64,000 nt of DNA from CAJXYS01 sp913063035 (GCF_050586465.1 NZ_JBOCEG010000009.1:62001-126000), one strand, 5' to 3'; counted from the stretch's first letter, positions 43,690-53,011 are shown. Numbers and translations are program-made. The notes: generated by a model not told the origin, from the letters alone.

Positions 43690-45022
43690 GCGTCAGGCCC
43701 TCGACGAGCAGGCTCGGCACCACGTGGCTGAGATGGCGGCGTGCATCGTTGGCGGGCGTGATCCGCAACAGCATGTCGCGCAGGTTGCCGGCGATGGTGC
43801 ACTCGTTGACCGGGTAGGCGATCTCGCCGTTCTCGACCCAGAAGCCCGAGGCCCCGCGCGAGTAGTCGCCCGTGGTCGGGTTGATGGTCGAGCCGATCAG
43901 CGAGGTGACCAGCAGGCCCGTGCCCATCTCGGCCATCAGCTCCGAACGGCCTCGGTCGCCCTGGGTCAGGGCGATGTTGGACACGCTGGGCGAGGGCGGC
44001 GCCGAGGGCCCGCGCGCGGCATTGGCCGTGCTTTCCAGCCCGAGCTTGCGCGCGGTTGCGAGGTCGAGCACCCAGCGGCGCAGGACGCCGTCTTCGACGA
44101 TGGGACGGGCGGCGGTGGCGAGGCCCTCGGCGTCGAAGGGCCGCGAGCCAGAGACGCGTTTGCGATGCGGGTCCTCGACCAGCGACAGGCCGGCGGGCAG
44201 CACCTGCGTGTCCATCGCGTCCATCAGCCAGCTGGCGCCGCGGGCGATGGCCGTCCCGTTGACGGCGCCCAGAAGGTGACCGGTCAGCGAGGCGGCGATA
44301 CGCTCGTCGAAGAGCACCGGGTAGGCGCCGGTCTTTGGGCGGCGGGGATTCGCCCGCGCCGCCGCGCGCTCGCCGGCCAGGCGGCCGATCTCCGCGGCGC
44401 CGGGCAGATCGGCCTGGAAAACGCGGCTTTCGGCGGCATAGTCGCGTTCCATGCCCAGCCCCTCGCCCGAGATCGCGACGCAGGAGGTCGACCGCCCCGT
44501 GCGTGCATAGCCGCCCGAAAAGCCATTGCTGGCCGCGAGATGCAGGCGCCGCCGGGAATAGCCGGCCGACGCGCCCTGGATCTGCGAAACGCCGGCGACG
44601 GCACGCGCCGCGGCCTCGGCGGCGCGGGCGTCTTCCTCCAGCGCGGCGGGCGCGGGGTCGCCGGCAGGATCGGCGAGTTCCAGTACCGCGGCGTCCCGGT
44701 CACCGGCCAGATCCGCCGGATCCGCCAGGCCGGCGCCGGGGTCCTCGGGGGCCTCGCGGGCCATGGCGACGGCGCGCGCGGCCATCTCCGCGATCGTCTC
44801 GGGGCGCGTGTCGGACGCCGAGACGCAGGCCTGGCGGCGCCCGATCAGCACCCTGAGGCCAAGATCGACGCCCTCGGCGCGCTCCGCCTGTTCCAGCGCG
44901 CCGTTGCGCACATCGACCGAAACGGCGCTGCCCTCGACCGCCAGCGCATCGGCGGTTTCCGCGCCGGCGGTGCGGGCGGCGTCCAGCAGGGCAGCGGTGA
45001 GAGACTCGAGATCCTGGGCCAT
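43676..45022 (-). CDS. pmbA: PmbA/TldE family metallopeptidase-like protein
   Basis: A 448-residue protein of the TldD/PmbA family. GYARTGRSTSCVAISGEG, YPVLFDERIAASLTGHLLGAVNG and NIALTQGDRGRSELMAEMGTGLLVTSLIGSTINPTTGDYSRGASGFWVENGEI are PmbA motifs. The zinc-binding HExxxH of TldD is not present, as expected for the non-catalytic PmbA/TldE partner. It helps TldD cleave modified peptides and toxins. No tldD is adjacent. It overlaps cysQ downstream by 14 bases. Confidence 0.9.
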   Translation of the reverse strand: MAQDLESLTAALLDAARTAGAETADALAVEGSAVSVDVRNGALEQAERAEGVDLGLRVLIGRRQACVSASDTRPETIAEMAARAVAMAREAPEDPGAGLADPADLAGDRDAAVLELADPAGDPAPAALEEDARAAEAAARAVAGVSQIQGASAGYSRRRLHLAASNGFSGGYARTGRSTSCVAISGEGLGMERDYAAESRVFQADLPGAAEIGRLAGERAAARANPRRPKTGAYPVLFDERIAASLTGHLLGAVNGTAIARGASWLMDAMDTQVLPAGLSLVEDPHRKRVSGSRPFDAEGLATAARPIVEDGVLRRWVLDLATARKLGLESTANAARGPSAPPSPSVSNIALTQGDRGRSELMAEMGTGLLVTSLIGSTINPTTGDYSRGASGFWVENGEIAYPVNECTIAGNLRDMLLRITPANDARRHLSHVVPSLLVEGLTLAGE

Positions 45023-45056
45023 GGGGGCTCCGAAATGAACAGGGATGGGGCGGATT

Positions 45057-45095
45057 AAAGCATCCCGCGGCCGGGCTGCAAGACCGGCCGCGGGA
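45057..45095 (-). terminator. Terminator after the DUF2125 gene
   Basis: A perfect 12-bp stem (TCCCGCGGCCGG at 45063-45074 and its complement at 45084-45095) with a 9-base loop. On the - strand it is followed by TGCTTTAAT. It starts 39 bp after the DUF2125 stop and lies upstream of pmbA. Confidence 0.7.
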
Positions 45096-45133
45096 AGGGC
45101 GCGGCGGCCCGCGCCATCAGGCGGGACCGACGC

Positions 45134-46639
45134 TCAGTTCAGCGGGTTGCCATTGGCGAGGATCTTGCCCTCTTCGGTCATCTCGATGGTCGAGGTCAGC
45201 GTGTCCTCGCCGTCGCCCGGCACGGCGAACATGGCCAGCATCATGCGGGCGTTCATCACCTGGCTGTCGCCGACGATACCCATCTTGGAGAGCGCGTCGA
45301 GCAGCGCGTTGCCGCCCACCAGCCGCAGGTCGATCGCGCCGGCGGGCTGGCGTATGCCGTCGAGCACCTCGGCCTTTTCGGGATCGAAGGTGAAGCTTCC
45401 GCTGCCGGTAAGCCGGGCGCCGCCCAGCGCCAGCTCCAGGTCGTTGAGCGAGATCGCGCGCAATTCGCCGGGGGCCTTGTCGAGATCCTCGAGATCCTCG
45501 GCGCGGGCGAGCATGTCCATCAGAACCTGCACCTTGCCGCTGAGGTCCACCAGCAGCGTCGCGGGGCTGTGCTCGAGATTGCCCGCGGGATCGATCATCC
45601 CCCACAGGCGGTCGTCGATGACCAGATCGCGCAGCTTGACGAGCAGGTTGAAGTCGCGCGGTTCCTCCGACGGGCTCAGGGGCAGGTTCAGGTCGAAACC
45701 GGTCTCGGCGATGCTGGCCGAAAGCTCGGGGAAAGGCAGCTCCGACGAGCTGAGGGTGTAGTCGATCCCGCGGCTGTCGAGCGTGTAGCGCAGCGCGTCC
45801 GGCGAGAGCGCTACACCGAAACCGCCCCCGCTGCTGCGCGATTCAAACCGGGTTGTGTCGCCATCCTCGACGGCCTCGAAAACGGAGGACGAGGCGCCGG
45901 ACGTCATGTCGACCGAGAAGGCGGCCCCCGAGGCAAAGGGATTCGCGGCGAGACCGATGTTCAGCAGGTTGCCGCTGAAATCGGCCGCGACGTCTGACAT
46001 GTCGAAGCGCGCCGTGAAATCCGCACCGCTTTCCGGGTCGGTGCCGGTCATTTCCATCTCGAGCGCGCCGAGCGTGCTGTTGCCCGTGGCGGCCATCGCC
46101 TCGGCGCCGGTCTCCTCCATGATGTAGCGACCGGCCACCGTCGTCGCGGTGAAGTCGATGCTGAAATCGGCGTCCTCGTCTTCCACGGCGATATCGCCGT
46201 CGGCCAGCGTCAGCCGGTCGAGGCTGAACTCCTGCACCAGGCGCTCCGGCGTGCCGCTGGCGACGATGCGCGCGCCGTCATAGAGAACGGTCATGTCGAT
46301 CGCGGCGGTTTCGCCTTCCTCCGGGGTGACGGTGCCGACGATGCGCTGCGCGGGCGCCATGGTGATTTCCACGGTGCCGTCGCCCAGGTCGCGCATGCGC
46401 ACCCAGTCGCGGCTGCTGACGATCTCCGAGTCGACGCCGCCGAACTCGGTGGTGACGTTCTCGAGCACCAGCGTATCGCCCGACATCTCTGTCGAGCCGG
46501 CCTGCATCGCCTGGCCGGTATAGGCCGAGAAGTCCTGCCACTTGGCCCAGACCTCTTGCGGGGTCACCTCCGCCTGCGCCGGGAGCCCGGCGAGCGTCGC
46601 GGCGCCGAACGCGAAAATCGCCTGTTTGCCGTGCATCAT
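45134..46639 (-). CDS. DUF2125 exported protein
   Basis: A 501-residue exported protein with signal peptide MMHGKQAIFAFGAATLAGLPAQA. The long body is a repetitive beta-rich, acidic sequence (DTLVLENVTTEF, GALEMEMTGTDPESGADFTARFDMS, LRDLVIDDRLWGMIDPAGNLEHSPATLLVDLSGKV) and ends EMTEEGKILANGNPLN, matching the DUF2125 pattern of Rhodobacterales. The structure resembles AsmA/LolA-like beta repeats; function is unknown. The first of two ATG codons follows AAGGGG. Terminated by the hairpin at 45063-45095. Confidence 0.82.
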   Translation of the reverse strand: MMHGKQAIFAFGAATLAGLPAQAEVTPQEVWAKWQDFSAYTGQAMQAGSTEMSGDTLVLENVTTEFGGVDSEIVSSRDWVRMRDLGDGTVEITMAPAQRIVGTVTPEEGETAAIDMTVLYDGARIVASGTPERLVQEFSLDRLTLADGDIAVEDEDADFSIDFTATTVAGRYIMEETGAEAMAATGNSTLGALEMEMTGTDPESGADFTARFDMSDVAADFSGNLLNIGLAANPFASGAAFSVDMTSGASSSVFEAVEDGDTTRFESRSSGGGFGVALSPDALRYTLDSRGIDYTLSSSELPFPELSASIAETGFDLNLPLSPSEEPRDFNLLVKLRDLVIDDRLWGMIDPAGNLEHSPATLLVDLSGKVQVLMDMLARAEDLEDLDKAPGELRAISLNDLELALGGARLTGSGSFTFDPEKAEVLDGIRQPAGAIDLRLVGGNALLDALSKMGIVGDSQVMNARMMLAMFAVPGDGEDTLTSTIEMTEEGKILANGNPLN

Positions 46640-46804
46640 CGTCACCCCTTTCTGAATATCGTTCCCCTTCAAGATCGGCCCTGCCCCGCACAGGGTCAAG
46701 CGGGAAAGGGCCAATCCCGGACCGCGCGGTCTGGCACCGCGCGGCGTGACGGGTTACCCCTTGGACGCGCGGTGCTGCGCGACGAGACAGAAGAGGACGA
46801 CGGG

Positions 46805-47566
46805 ATGGATTTGAAAGGCAAATCGGCCCTGATCACGGGGGCCAGCCGCGGGATCGGCGCCGCCGCAGCGCGGCGCTTCGCCACGGCCGGTGCGGAGGTG
46901 ATGCTGCTGGCGCGGTCCAAGAACGAGATCGGCGCCCTGGCCGACGATATCCGCGCAGAGGGCGGCAGCGCCGTTGCACGCAGCTGCGACGTGGCGGACT
47001 ACGACGACGTGGCCGCCGCCGTCGCCGCCGCCGAGGCCGAGTTCGGCGCCGTCGACATCCTGATCAACAACGCCGGCGTGATCGAGCCGATCGCCATGAT
47101 GGACGTGGTGGACCCGGCGGCCTGGGGCAAGCTGATCGATATCAACCTCAAGGGCGTCTTTCACGGCATGCGCGCAGCGATGCCGGTGATGCGCCGGCAG
47201 GGGGGCGGGACGATCCTGACCGTCAGCTCCGGGGCCGCGCACAACGCGCTCGAAGGCTGGAGCGCCTACTGCGCGTCCAAGGCCGGGGCGGCGATGCTGA
47301 CGGCGAGCGCCGACAAGGAAGGTCGCCCGCACGGCATCCGCGCGATGGGGCTCTCGCCCGGAACCGTCGCCACCGAGATGCAGCGCGAGATCAAGTCGAG
47401 CGGGGTCAACCCTGTCAGCCAGCTCGACTGGTCGGCGCATATCCCGCCTGAATGGCCGGCCGAGGCCCTGCTCTGGATGTGCGGGCCGGACGCGGACGGG
47501 TTCGTCGGGCAAGAGATCTCGCTCCGCGACGAGTCGATCCGCCGCCGGGTGGGGCTGATCGCGTGA
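46805..47566 (+). CDS. Short-chain dehydrogenase/reductase (SDR)
   Basis: A 253-residue classical SDR. ALITGASRGIGAAAARRF binds NAD(P); NNAGVIEP, SSGAAHNALEGWSAYCASKAG contain the catalytic Ser, Tyr (YxxxK). The C-terminal part SPGTVATEMQREI fits. Coupled by a GTGA overlap to a crotonase-family gene, so a small fatty or organic acid pathway is likely. Substrate is not predicted. Confidence 0.92.
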   Translation: MDLKGKSALITGASRGIGAAAARRFATAGAEVMLLARSKNEIGALADDIRAEGGSAVARSCDVADYDDVAAAVAAAEAEFGAVDILINNAGVIEPIAMMDVVDPAAWGKLIDINLKGVFHGMRAAMPVMRRQGGGTILTVSSGAAHNALEGWSAYCASKAGAAMLTASADKEGRPHGIRAMGLSPGTVATEMQREIKSSGVNPVSQLDWSAHIPPEWPAEALLWMCGPDADGFVGQEISLRDESIRRRVGLIA

Positions 47567-48183
47567 TCGGGCTGGCGAAGGCGGGCGCACGCTGGACGGT
47601 AACGGTCAATCGCCCGGACAAGGCCAATTCGCTGACCCGCGAGATGCTGGAGCGGATCGAGGCCATCGCCGCGGAAGCCGCGGACGCGGATGTTCACGTG
47701 TTCGTCCTGACCGGCGCCGGGAGCGTCTTCAGCGCCGGGGCCGACCTGGCCGAGGCCCGCGCGGGGCTGGCCACCGACCCGGTCTGGGAACGGCTCTCGG
47801 CGCGGATCGCGGCGCTGCCCTGCCTGACCATCGCGGCGCTGAACGGCACGCTGGCCGGCGGCGCCTTCGGGATGGCCCTGGCCTGTGACCTGCGCCTCGC
47901 GGTGCCCGAGGCCCGGTTCTTCTACCCGGTGATGAAGCTGGGCTTCCTGCCGCAGCCCTCCGATCCGGGCCGGCTGGCCGCGCTGATCGGGCCGGCCCGC
48001 ACCAAGATGGTCCTGCTTGGCGGGGCCAGGCTGACGGCGCAAGAGGCGTATGATTTCGGCCTGGTCGACCGCGTGGTGGCGCGCGACGCGCTCGAGGACG
48101 AGATCGCGCACCTCTCCGCCGATGCCGAGGCCGGCGATGCCGAGGTGCTCAGGGGTATCAAGGCGCTCTGCGCGCCTGACTAG
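47563..48183 (+). CDS. Enoyl-CoA hydratase/isomerase family protein
   Basis: A 206-residue crotonase-fold protein. VFSAGADLAEARAG forms the first oxyanion half; the second is LAGGAFGMALACDLRLAVPEARFFYPVMKLGFLPQPSD. It is about 50 residues shorter than usual because the C-terminal trimerisation helices are reduced. Glu residues used for hydration are not where expected (PVMKLGF, then PQPSD), so isomerase or hydrolase chemistry is possible. GTG start overlapping the SDR stop; its own stop shares CTAG with the convergent CoA-transferase. Confidence 0.83.
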   Translation: MIGLAKAGARWTVTVNRPDKANSLTREMLERIEAIAAEAADADVHVFVLTGAGSVFSAGADLAEARAGLATDPVWERLSARIAALPCLTIAALNGTLAGGAFGMALACDLRLAVPEARFFYPVMKLGFLPQPSDPGRLAALIGPARTKMVLLGGARLTAQEAYDFGLVDRVVARDALEDEIAHLSADAEAGDAEVLRGIKALCAPD

Positions 48184-49334
48184 TCCGGCGTCTCGCCGCG
48201 CAGGCGGGCCAGGACGGCCGCGGTGTGCTCGCCCAGTTTCGGCGAGGCATGGTTCAGCGCCAGCCCGGCGTCCGAGAAGCGAAACGGCGACCGCACCCCC
48301 GGCACGCCGTCGCGATCGATGCGCATGCCGCGATGGCGTATCTGCGGGTCGTCGAAAACCTCGGCCAGGTCGTTGATCGGCCCGGCGGGCACGCCCGCGG
48401 CCTCGCAGGCGGCGAGCAGCGCGTCCTTCGCCCAGCTGCGCGTCGCCTCGGTCAGCCTGTCCGTCAGCCTCTCGCGGTTGGCGATGCGGTCGGCGTTGGT
48501 GCGGAATTCCGGGGCGTCCGCGATCTCGCCCAGGCCGAGCAGCCCGCAGAGCCGCTGGTACTGCGCGTCGTTGCCGGTGGCGATGATGATCCAGCCATCG
48601 GCGCAGTCGAAGACCTGGTAGGGCACGAGGTTCTGGTGGGCGTTCCCGATCCGCGCCGGGGCGCTGCCGGTCGTCAGGTAGTTCATCGCCTGGTTGGCCA
48701 TGATGCCGGTGGCGACGTCGAGCAGCGCCATGTCGATCTGCTGGCCCTTGCCGGTGCGCTCGCGCTGGTGCAGCGCCGCGAGGATCGCGGTGGCGCTGTA
48801 GATGCCGGTCAGGATGTCCGTGACCGCCACCCCCATCTTCTGCGGCTGGCCCTCGGGCGCGCCGGTGACGGACATGATGCCGGACATGCCCTGGATGATG
48901 TAATCGTAGCCCGCCCGGTGGGCGTAGGGGCCGTCCTGCCCGAAACCGGTGATCGAGCAGTAGACGAGTTGCGGGTTCACCGCCGCGAGGCTGTCGTAGT
49001 CGAGGCCGTATTTCGCGAGGCCCCCCACCTTGAAGTTCTCGATCAGCACGTCCGCCTCGGCGGCGAGATCGCGCACGATCTGCTGGCCTTCGGGCGTGCG
49101 GAAATCCACGGTGACCGACTGCTTGCCGCGGTTGCAGCTGTGGAAATACGCTGCTGACCGGTCTTCGTCGCGCGTGACGAAGGGCGGGCCCCAGCGGCGG
49201 GTGTCGTCGCCCGCGGGGCTCTCGACCTTGATGACCTCGGCGCCGAGATCGGCAAGGGTCTGGCCGGCCCAGGGGCCGGCCAGGATCCGCGCCAGTTCCA
49301 GAACCTTCAGCCCGGCGAGGGGGGCGTCGCTCAT
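48180..49334 (-). CDS. CaiB/BaiF family CoA-transferase
   Basis: A 384-residue family III CoA-transferase. LKVLELARILAGPWAGQTLADLGAEVIKVESP, GDDTRRWGPPFV, LKVGGLAKYGLDYDSLAAVNPQLVYCSITGFGQDGPYAHRAGYDYIIQGMSG contain the usual motifs, with the catalytic Asp expected in GYDYIIQ. Acyl groups move between free acids and CoA thioesters; substrate is unknown. Probably metabolically linked to the SDR-crotonase pair it converges with. Confidence 0.92.
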   Translation of the reverse strand: MSDAPLAGLKVLELARILAGPWAGQTLADLGAEVIKVESPAGDDTRRWGPPFVTRDEDRSAAYFHSCNRGKQSVTVDFRTPEGQQIVRDLAAEADVLIENFKVGGLAKYGLDYDSLAAVNPQLVYCSITGFGQDGPYAHRAGYDYIIQGMSGIMSVTGAPEGQPQKMGVAVTDILTGIYSATAILAALHQRERTGKGQQIDMALLDVATGIMANQAMNYLTTGSAPARIGNAHQNLVPYQVFDCADGWIIIATGNDAQYQRLCGLLGLGEIADAPEFRTNADRIANRERLTDRLTEATRSWAKDALLAACEAAGVPAGPINDLAEVFDDPQIRHRGMRIDRDGVPGVRSPFRFSDAGLALNHASPKLGEHTAAVLARLRGETPD

Positions 49335-49338
49335 GGGA

Positions 49339-50004
49339 TCACTCGGCCAGCTTCTCGTCCAGGGTCTCGGCGAAATCCGCGTAGCTCATGTTCGAGAACT
49401 TCTCGCCGTCGATGACGAAGCTGGGCGTCGAGTTGATATCGTGCATCTCGGCGTTCTTCTGGTAGAGCGCGTAGAGCGCCTCGGCCTTCCCGGCGTCCGA
49501 CAGGCAGGCGTCGAGCTGGCTGTCGTCGAGTCCCGCGACCTTGCCGATCTTGCGCAGGTTCTGCACCACCTGGGCGGCGTCCTCGCCCTGGGTCCATTCC
49601 CGCTGCCGCTCGTAGATCATGTCGACGATCCCGAAATAGCGATCCGCGCCGCCGCAGCGCGCCACCATGCCCGCCCAGAGCCCGTAGCGGTCGAAATAAA
49701 CCTCGCGGTAGACGAAGTGGACCTTGCCCGTGTCCACGTAATTCTCCTCGATCTGCGGGAAGACCGTCTCGTGGAAGGTGGCGCAGTGCGGGCAGGTGAA
49801 GGAGGCGTATTCGATCACCTCGACCGGGGCCTCGGGATCGCCCACGGTCATCTCGGCGATGCCGGAGGTATCGACATCGCCGGAGGATTGCGCGTTCGCC
49901 GCCGGGATCGGCGTGGTTGCCGGCTGCCCGCCCTGAAGCGCCCAGAGCGCCCCGCCGGCCACCAGAACGGCGGCCACGAGCGCGAAGAGAGAATTGCGTG
50001 CCAT
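49339..50004 (-). CDS. DsbA-family thioredoxin-like protein
   Basis: A 221-residue exported oxidoreductase. An N-terminal signal anchor (MARNSLFALVAAVLVAGGALWAL) is followed by a DsbA/BdbD-type domain with the active site CPHC in EYASFTCPHCATFHETVFPQIEENY and the cis-Pro in STPSFVIDGEKFSN. It would introduce or reshuffle disulfides in the periplasm. Located downstream of the DciA gene on the - strand, 20 bp apart. The ATG at 50002-50004 was preferred over an upstream ATG that sits too close to its AGGA. Confidence 0.9.
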   Translation of the reverse strand: MARNSLFALVAAVLVAGGALWALQGGQPATTPIPAANAQSSGDVDTSGIAEMTVGDPEAPVEVIEYASFTCPHCATFHETVFPQIEENYVDTGKVHFVYREVYFDRYGLWAGMVARCGGADRYFGIVDMIYERQREWTQGEDAAQVVQNLRKIGKVAGLDDSQLDACLSDAGKAEALYALYQKNAEMHDINSTPSFVIDGEKFSNMSYADFAETLDEKLAE

Positions 50005-50024
50005 CAAGATCGGCCTTTCCTGTC

Positions 50025-50558
50025 TCATTTCCTGTCGCGTGATAGGACGTTTTGCGCCAGCGCTTCAAGCGCCTGGCGGAGGTTGTCGTCCTCAACCCCG
50101 GCCGCGGTGGCGGCGGCCTGCCGCTGCACCTCGGGGGTGGGTTCGGCCGCGCCCGCGGTCTTCGGCGCCGGCGCGAAGGCGGCCTGGCCCTCGGCGAAAC
50201 CGGTCGGCGCGGTCTGGGTGACCCGGATGCGCGAGATCGCGGAATAGCCGTAGCAGGCGTTCACCCGTTCCCGGATCTTGGGAAGGTCGGCCTGCAGCAT
50301 GGGGGCATGGGCCCCCGTGGTCAGCAGCGTCAAGGTGGCGCCGAACCCCTCGCGGCCATAGGAAACCTTGACCGGCTGGGCGATGCGCGCGGTCTCCTCG
50401 CCCACGATGTCGGTCCAATGCGTCAGAAGGCGGGCCACCGCGAATCCCCGCTTCTCGCCGGCGTTCCGCAGCTGGGGCTGGATCAGCCCGGCGGTCCGTT
50501 CGAAGCCGCGCATGCGGCGCGCCGGGGGGGATTTTCTGCTCTGCTGCTTGCCGGCCAT
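50025..50558 (-). CDS. DUF721/DciA-family protein
   Basis: A 177-residue protein. The DUF721 core is GFAVARLLTHWTDIVGEETARIAQPVKVSYGREGFGATLTLLTTGAHAPMLQADLPKIRERVNACYGYSAISRIRVTQ, followed by an Ala/Pro-rich tail. DciA homologs load the replicative helicase in bacteria lacking DnaC, so this is probably the helicase operator of the organism. It is divergent from mutY and lies upstream of the DsbA-like gene. Confidence 0.85.
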   Translation of the reverse strand: MAGKQQSRKSPPARRMRGFERTAGLIQPQLRNAGEKRGFAVARLLTHWTDIVGEETARIAQPVKVSYGREGFGATLTLLTTGAHAPMLQADLPKIRERVNACYGYSAISRIRVTQTAPTGFAEGQAAFAPAPKTAGAAEPTPEVQRQAAATAAGVEDDNLRQALEALAQNVLSRDRK

Positions 50559-50641
50559 CTCTGTCTTTCCTCGCCTCGGGCTCTATTGTAACCGCGGCCG
50601 GGCTAGGGGCCAGAGATTTGCCGGAACGGGAGCGATAAAGA

Positions 50642-51691
50642 TTGCGTGACGAGGACCTGACCCGGACGCTGCTGGACTGGTACGACGTCCATGCCCGCGA
50701 GATGCCCTGGCGGGTCGGGCCGGCGGCGCGGCGCGCGGGCATGCGGCCGGATCCCTATCGCGTCTGGCTGTCGGAGGTGATGCTGCAGCAGACCACCGTC
50801 GCCGCCGTCCGCGGGTATTTCGACCGCTTCACGTGGCGCTGGCCGACCGTGGCGGACCTGGCCGCCGCCCAGGACGACGCGGTCATGGCCGAATGGGCCG
50901 GGCTGGGCTACTACGCACGGGCGCGGAACCTGCTGAAATGCGCGCGGGCGATCGTCGCCGATCATGGCGGGCGTTTCCCCGACACGCGGGCCGGGCTGCA
51001 GGCCTTGCCGGGCATCGGGCCCTATACCGCCGCCGCGGTGGCCGCGATCGCCTTTGACCGGCCGGAAACGGTTGTGGACGGAAATGTGGAGCGTGTCATG
51101 GCCCGGCTGCACGCGGTGGAATCGCCGCTGCCGGCGGTGAAGGGCGAGCTGGGCCGCCTCGCGGCCCGCCTGACCCCGGCCGAGCGGCCCGGCGACCATG
51201 CCCAGGCCGTCATGGACCTGGGGGCCACGATCTGCACGCCCCGGAACCCCGCCTGCGGGATCTGCCCCTGGCGCGGGCCCTGCGCCGGGCGCGCCGCCGG
51301 GATCGCGCCAGGATTGCCACGCAAGAGCCCGAAGGCGCCGAAGCCGGTCCGGCTCGGCTATGCCTATGTCGGGCGTCGTGCCGACGGCGCCTGGCTGCTG
51401 GAAAGGCGTCCCGACAAGGGGCTGCTCGGGGGTATGCTGGGATGGCCGGGATCCGCGTGGTGCGACGCCCCGGACGAGGCGCCGCCCGTCGCGGCCGACT
51501 GGCGTCTCCTTGGCGCGGAGGTGCGGCATACCTTCACCCACTTCCACCTCAGATTGCACGTCTTCACGGCCCGCCTGCCGCAGGAGGCCGACCCCGGGCG
51601 GGGCATGTTCCTCGCCCCGCAAGAGTTTCGCCCGGCGGCGCTGCCCACCGTGATGCGGAAGGTTTTCGATCTCGCCCGGGACGCTGTCTGA
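50642..51691 (+). CDS. mutY: A/G-specific adenine glycosylase MutY
   Basis: A 349-residue base-excision repair enzyme that removes A opposite 8-oxoG. VWLSEVMLQQTTVAAVRGYF places the catalytic Glu at residue 45; LPGIGPYTAAAVAAIAF is the helix-hairpin-helix; VVDGNVERVMARL contains the Asp. The [4Fe-4S] ligands fall in CTPRNPACGICPWRGPC (C-X6-C-X2-C-X5-C). The C-terminal domain is NUDIX-like. The start is TTG at 50642. Divergent from dciA, 83 bp apart. Confidence 0.94.
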   Translation: MRDEDLTRTLLDWYDVHAREMPWRVGPAARRAGMRPDPYRVWLSEVMLQQTTVAAVRGYFDRFTWRWPTVADLAAAQDDAVMAEWAGLGYYARARNLLKCARAIVADHGGRFPDTRAGLQALPGIGPYTAAAVAAIAFDRPETVVDGNVERVMARLHAVESPLPAVKGELGRLAARLTPAERPGDHAQAVMDLGATICTPRNPACGICPWRGPCAGRAAGIAPGLPRKSPKAPKPVRLGYAYVGRRADGAWLLERRPDKGLLGGMLGWPGSAWCDAPDEAPPVAADWRLLGAEVRHTFTHFHLRLHVFTARLPQEADPGRGMFLAPQEFRPAALPTVMRKVFDLARDAV

Positions 51692-51787
51692 CGGGCGCCG
51701 CGGCCGCACATGATGATTGCCGCCGCATTCGCTTGTGCATAACCTTCCGCCGATAGGGTGCGCGCGTAACGAGTATCGGAGGTGGCG

Positions 51788-52930
51788 ATGATCCCGTCGC
51801 AGGATGTCATGCGGCTGAAATCCGCCCTGCCTTTCTGGGTTTCCCTGCTGGCTCTGCCGCTCTGGCTCCTCGGTGCCTGGTTCGGCGGCTGGGTGCTTTT
51901 CCTGTTGCCCCTCCATGCCTGGACGCTTGTTGCGCTGCTCGACATGGTGGCCGGCGTCAATCGCGAGAACGCCGATACCGAAACGCCAGACGCGGATCTT
52001 TTCTGGTACCGGCTCGTTACGCTCGTCTGGGTCCCGATCGAGGCGGTGGCGATTTTCGGGTCGATCTGGTGGGTCGGCACGACCGACAACCTGTCCTGGT
52101 GGGAGGCGCTGATCCTTTTCTTCGGGGTGGGGGTCATGTCCGGATCGGTGGGCATCACCTATGCCCACGAACTTCTGCACCAGCCAAGCCGGCTGGAGCG
52201 GTGGCTTGGCGACCTGCTCCTGGCGCTTGTCTGCTACAGCCATTTCCGGTCCGAACACCTGCTGGTTCACCACCCCTGGGTCGGCACGGTGCGCGATGCC
52301 GTAACGGCCCGCTACAACGAGGGTTTCCATCGCTTCTTCCCCCGGGTGCTCAGCGAGTCCCCGGGCTCGGCCTTCCGGGCCGAAAGCGCGCGGCTGGCGC
52401 GGCGCGGCCTGCCCTGGTGGAGCCGGCGCAATCCCTTCTGGCGTTACGGCGCACTGCAACTCGGCGCCCTGGCGCTGGCTGGGGCGATCGGCGGATGGGC
52501 CGGGGTCGCGCTTTTCCTGTGGCAGGCCTTCGTGGCGATCTGGCAGCTGGAACTGACCAACTACGTCGAACACTACGGGCTGACGCGCAAGCATCTCGGC
52601 GAGGGACGGTACGAACATGTCAGACCGCATCATAGCTGGAACGCGGCGCACCGGGTCTCCAACTGGCTGCTGATCAACCTGCAGCGCCATTCCGATCATC
52701 ACACCCGTCCCGACCGCCGCTTCCCGCTGCTGCAGACCTATTCCGCGGACAAGGCGCCGCAGTTGCCGCTGGGTTACCCGGCGATGGCCGCCCTGGCGAT
52801 GGTGCCGCCGCTTTGGCGGCGGGCGATGAACCCGCGGGTGCGCCGCTGGCGCCGGCAGTTCTACCCCGAGATCGCCGACTGGACCCCCTACGATACCGGC
52901 CGCCTGCCCCTGCCGCGCGGCGCGCCATGA
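51788..52930 (+). CDS. alkB: Alkane 1-monooxygenase (AlkB-type integral-membrane hydroxylase)
   Basis: A 380-residue membrane di-iron hydroxylase. Hydrophobic segments fill residues 13-120. Histidine boxes HELLH (127-131) and SEHLLVHH (155-162), with LQRHSDHH near 296 and NYVEHYGL near 255, are the AlkB signature. No rubredoxin or rubredoxin reductase gene is adjacent, so electrons must come from elsewhere. GGAGG lies 5 bases before the ATG. The ccrM terminator overlaps its stop on the opposite strand. Confidence 0.93.
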   Translation: MIPSQDVMRLKSALPFWVSLLALPLWLLGAWFGGWVLFLLPLHAWTLVALLDMVAGVNRENADTETPDADLFWYRLVTLVWVPIEAVAIFGSIWWVGTTDNLSWWEALILFFGVGVMSGSVGITYAHELLHQPSRLERWLGDLLLALVCYSHFRSEHLLVHHPWVGTVRDAVTARYNEGFHRFFPRVLSESPGSAFRAESARLARRGLPWWSRRNPFWRYGALQLGALALAGAIGGWAGVALFLWQAFVAIWQLELTNYVEHYGLTRKHLGEGRYEHVRPHHSWNAAHRVSNWLLINLQRHSDHHTRPDRRFPLLQTYSADKAPQLPLGYPAMAALAMVPPLWRRAMNPRVRRWRRQFYPEIADWTPYDTGRLPLPRGAP

Positions 52931-52963
52931 AAAAAATGCCCCGCCTGTCGGACAGGCGGGGCA
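52930..52963 (-). terminator. Terminator of ccrM
   Basis: A 27-base perfect palindrome (52937-52963, arms TGCCCCGCCTG / CAGGCGGGGCA with a TCCGA loop on the - strand) is followed on the - strand by seven T residues (52930-52936). It is 48 bp after the ccrM stop, and the T-tract overlaps the last base of alkB. Confidence 0.92.
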
Positions 52964-53011
52964 GTCGGGTGCCAGTCAGGCCACAGGCACCGGCGGTATT
53001 CGTGTCGGGGA

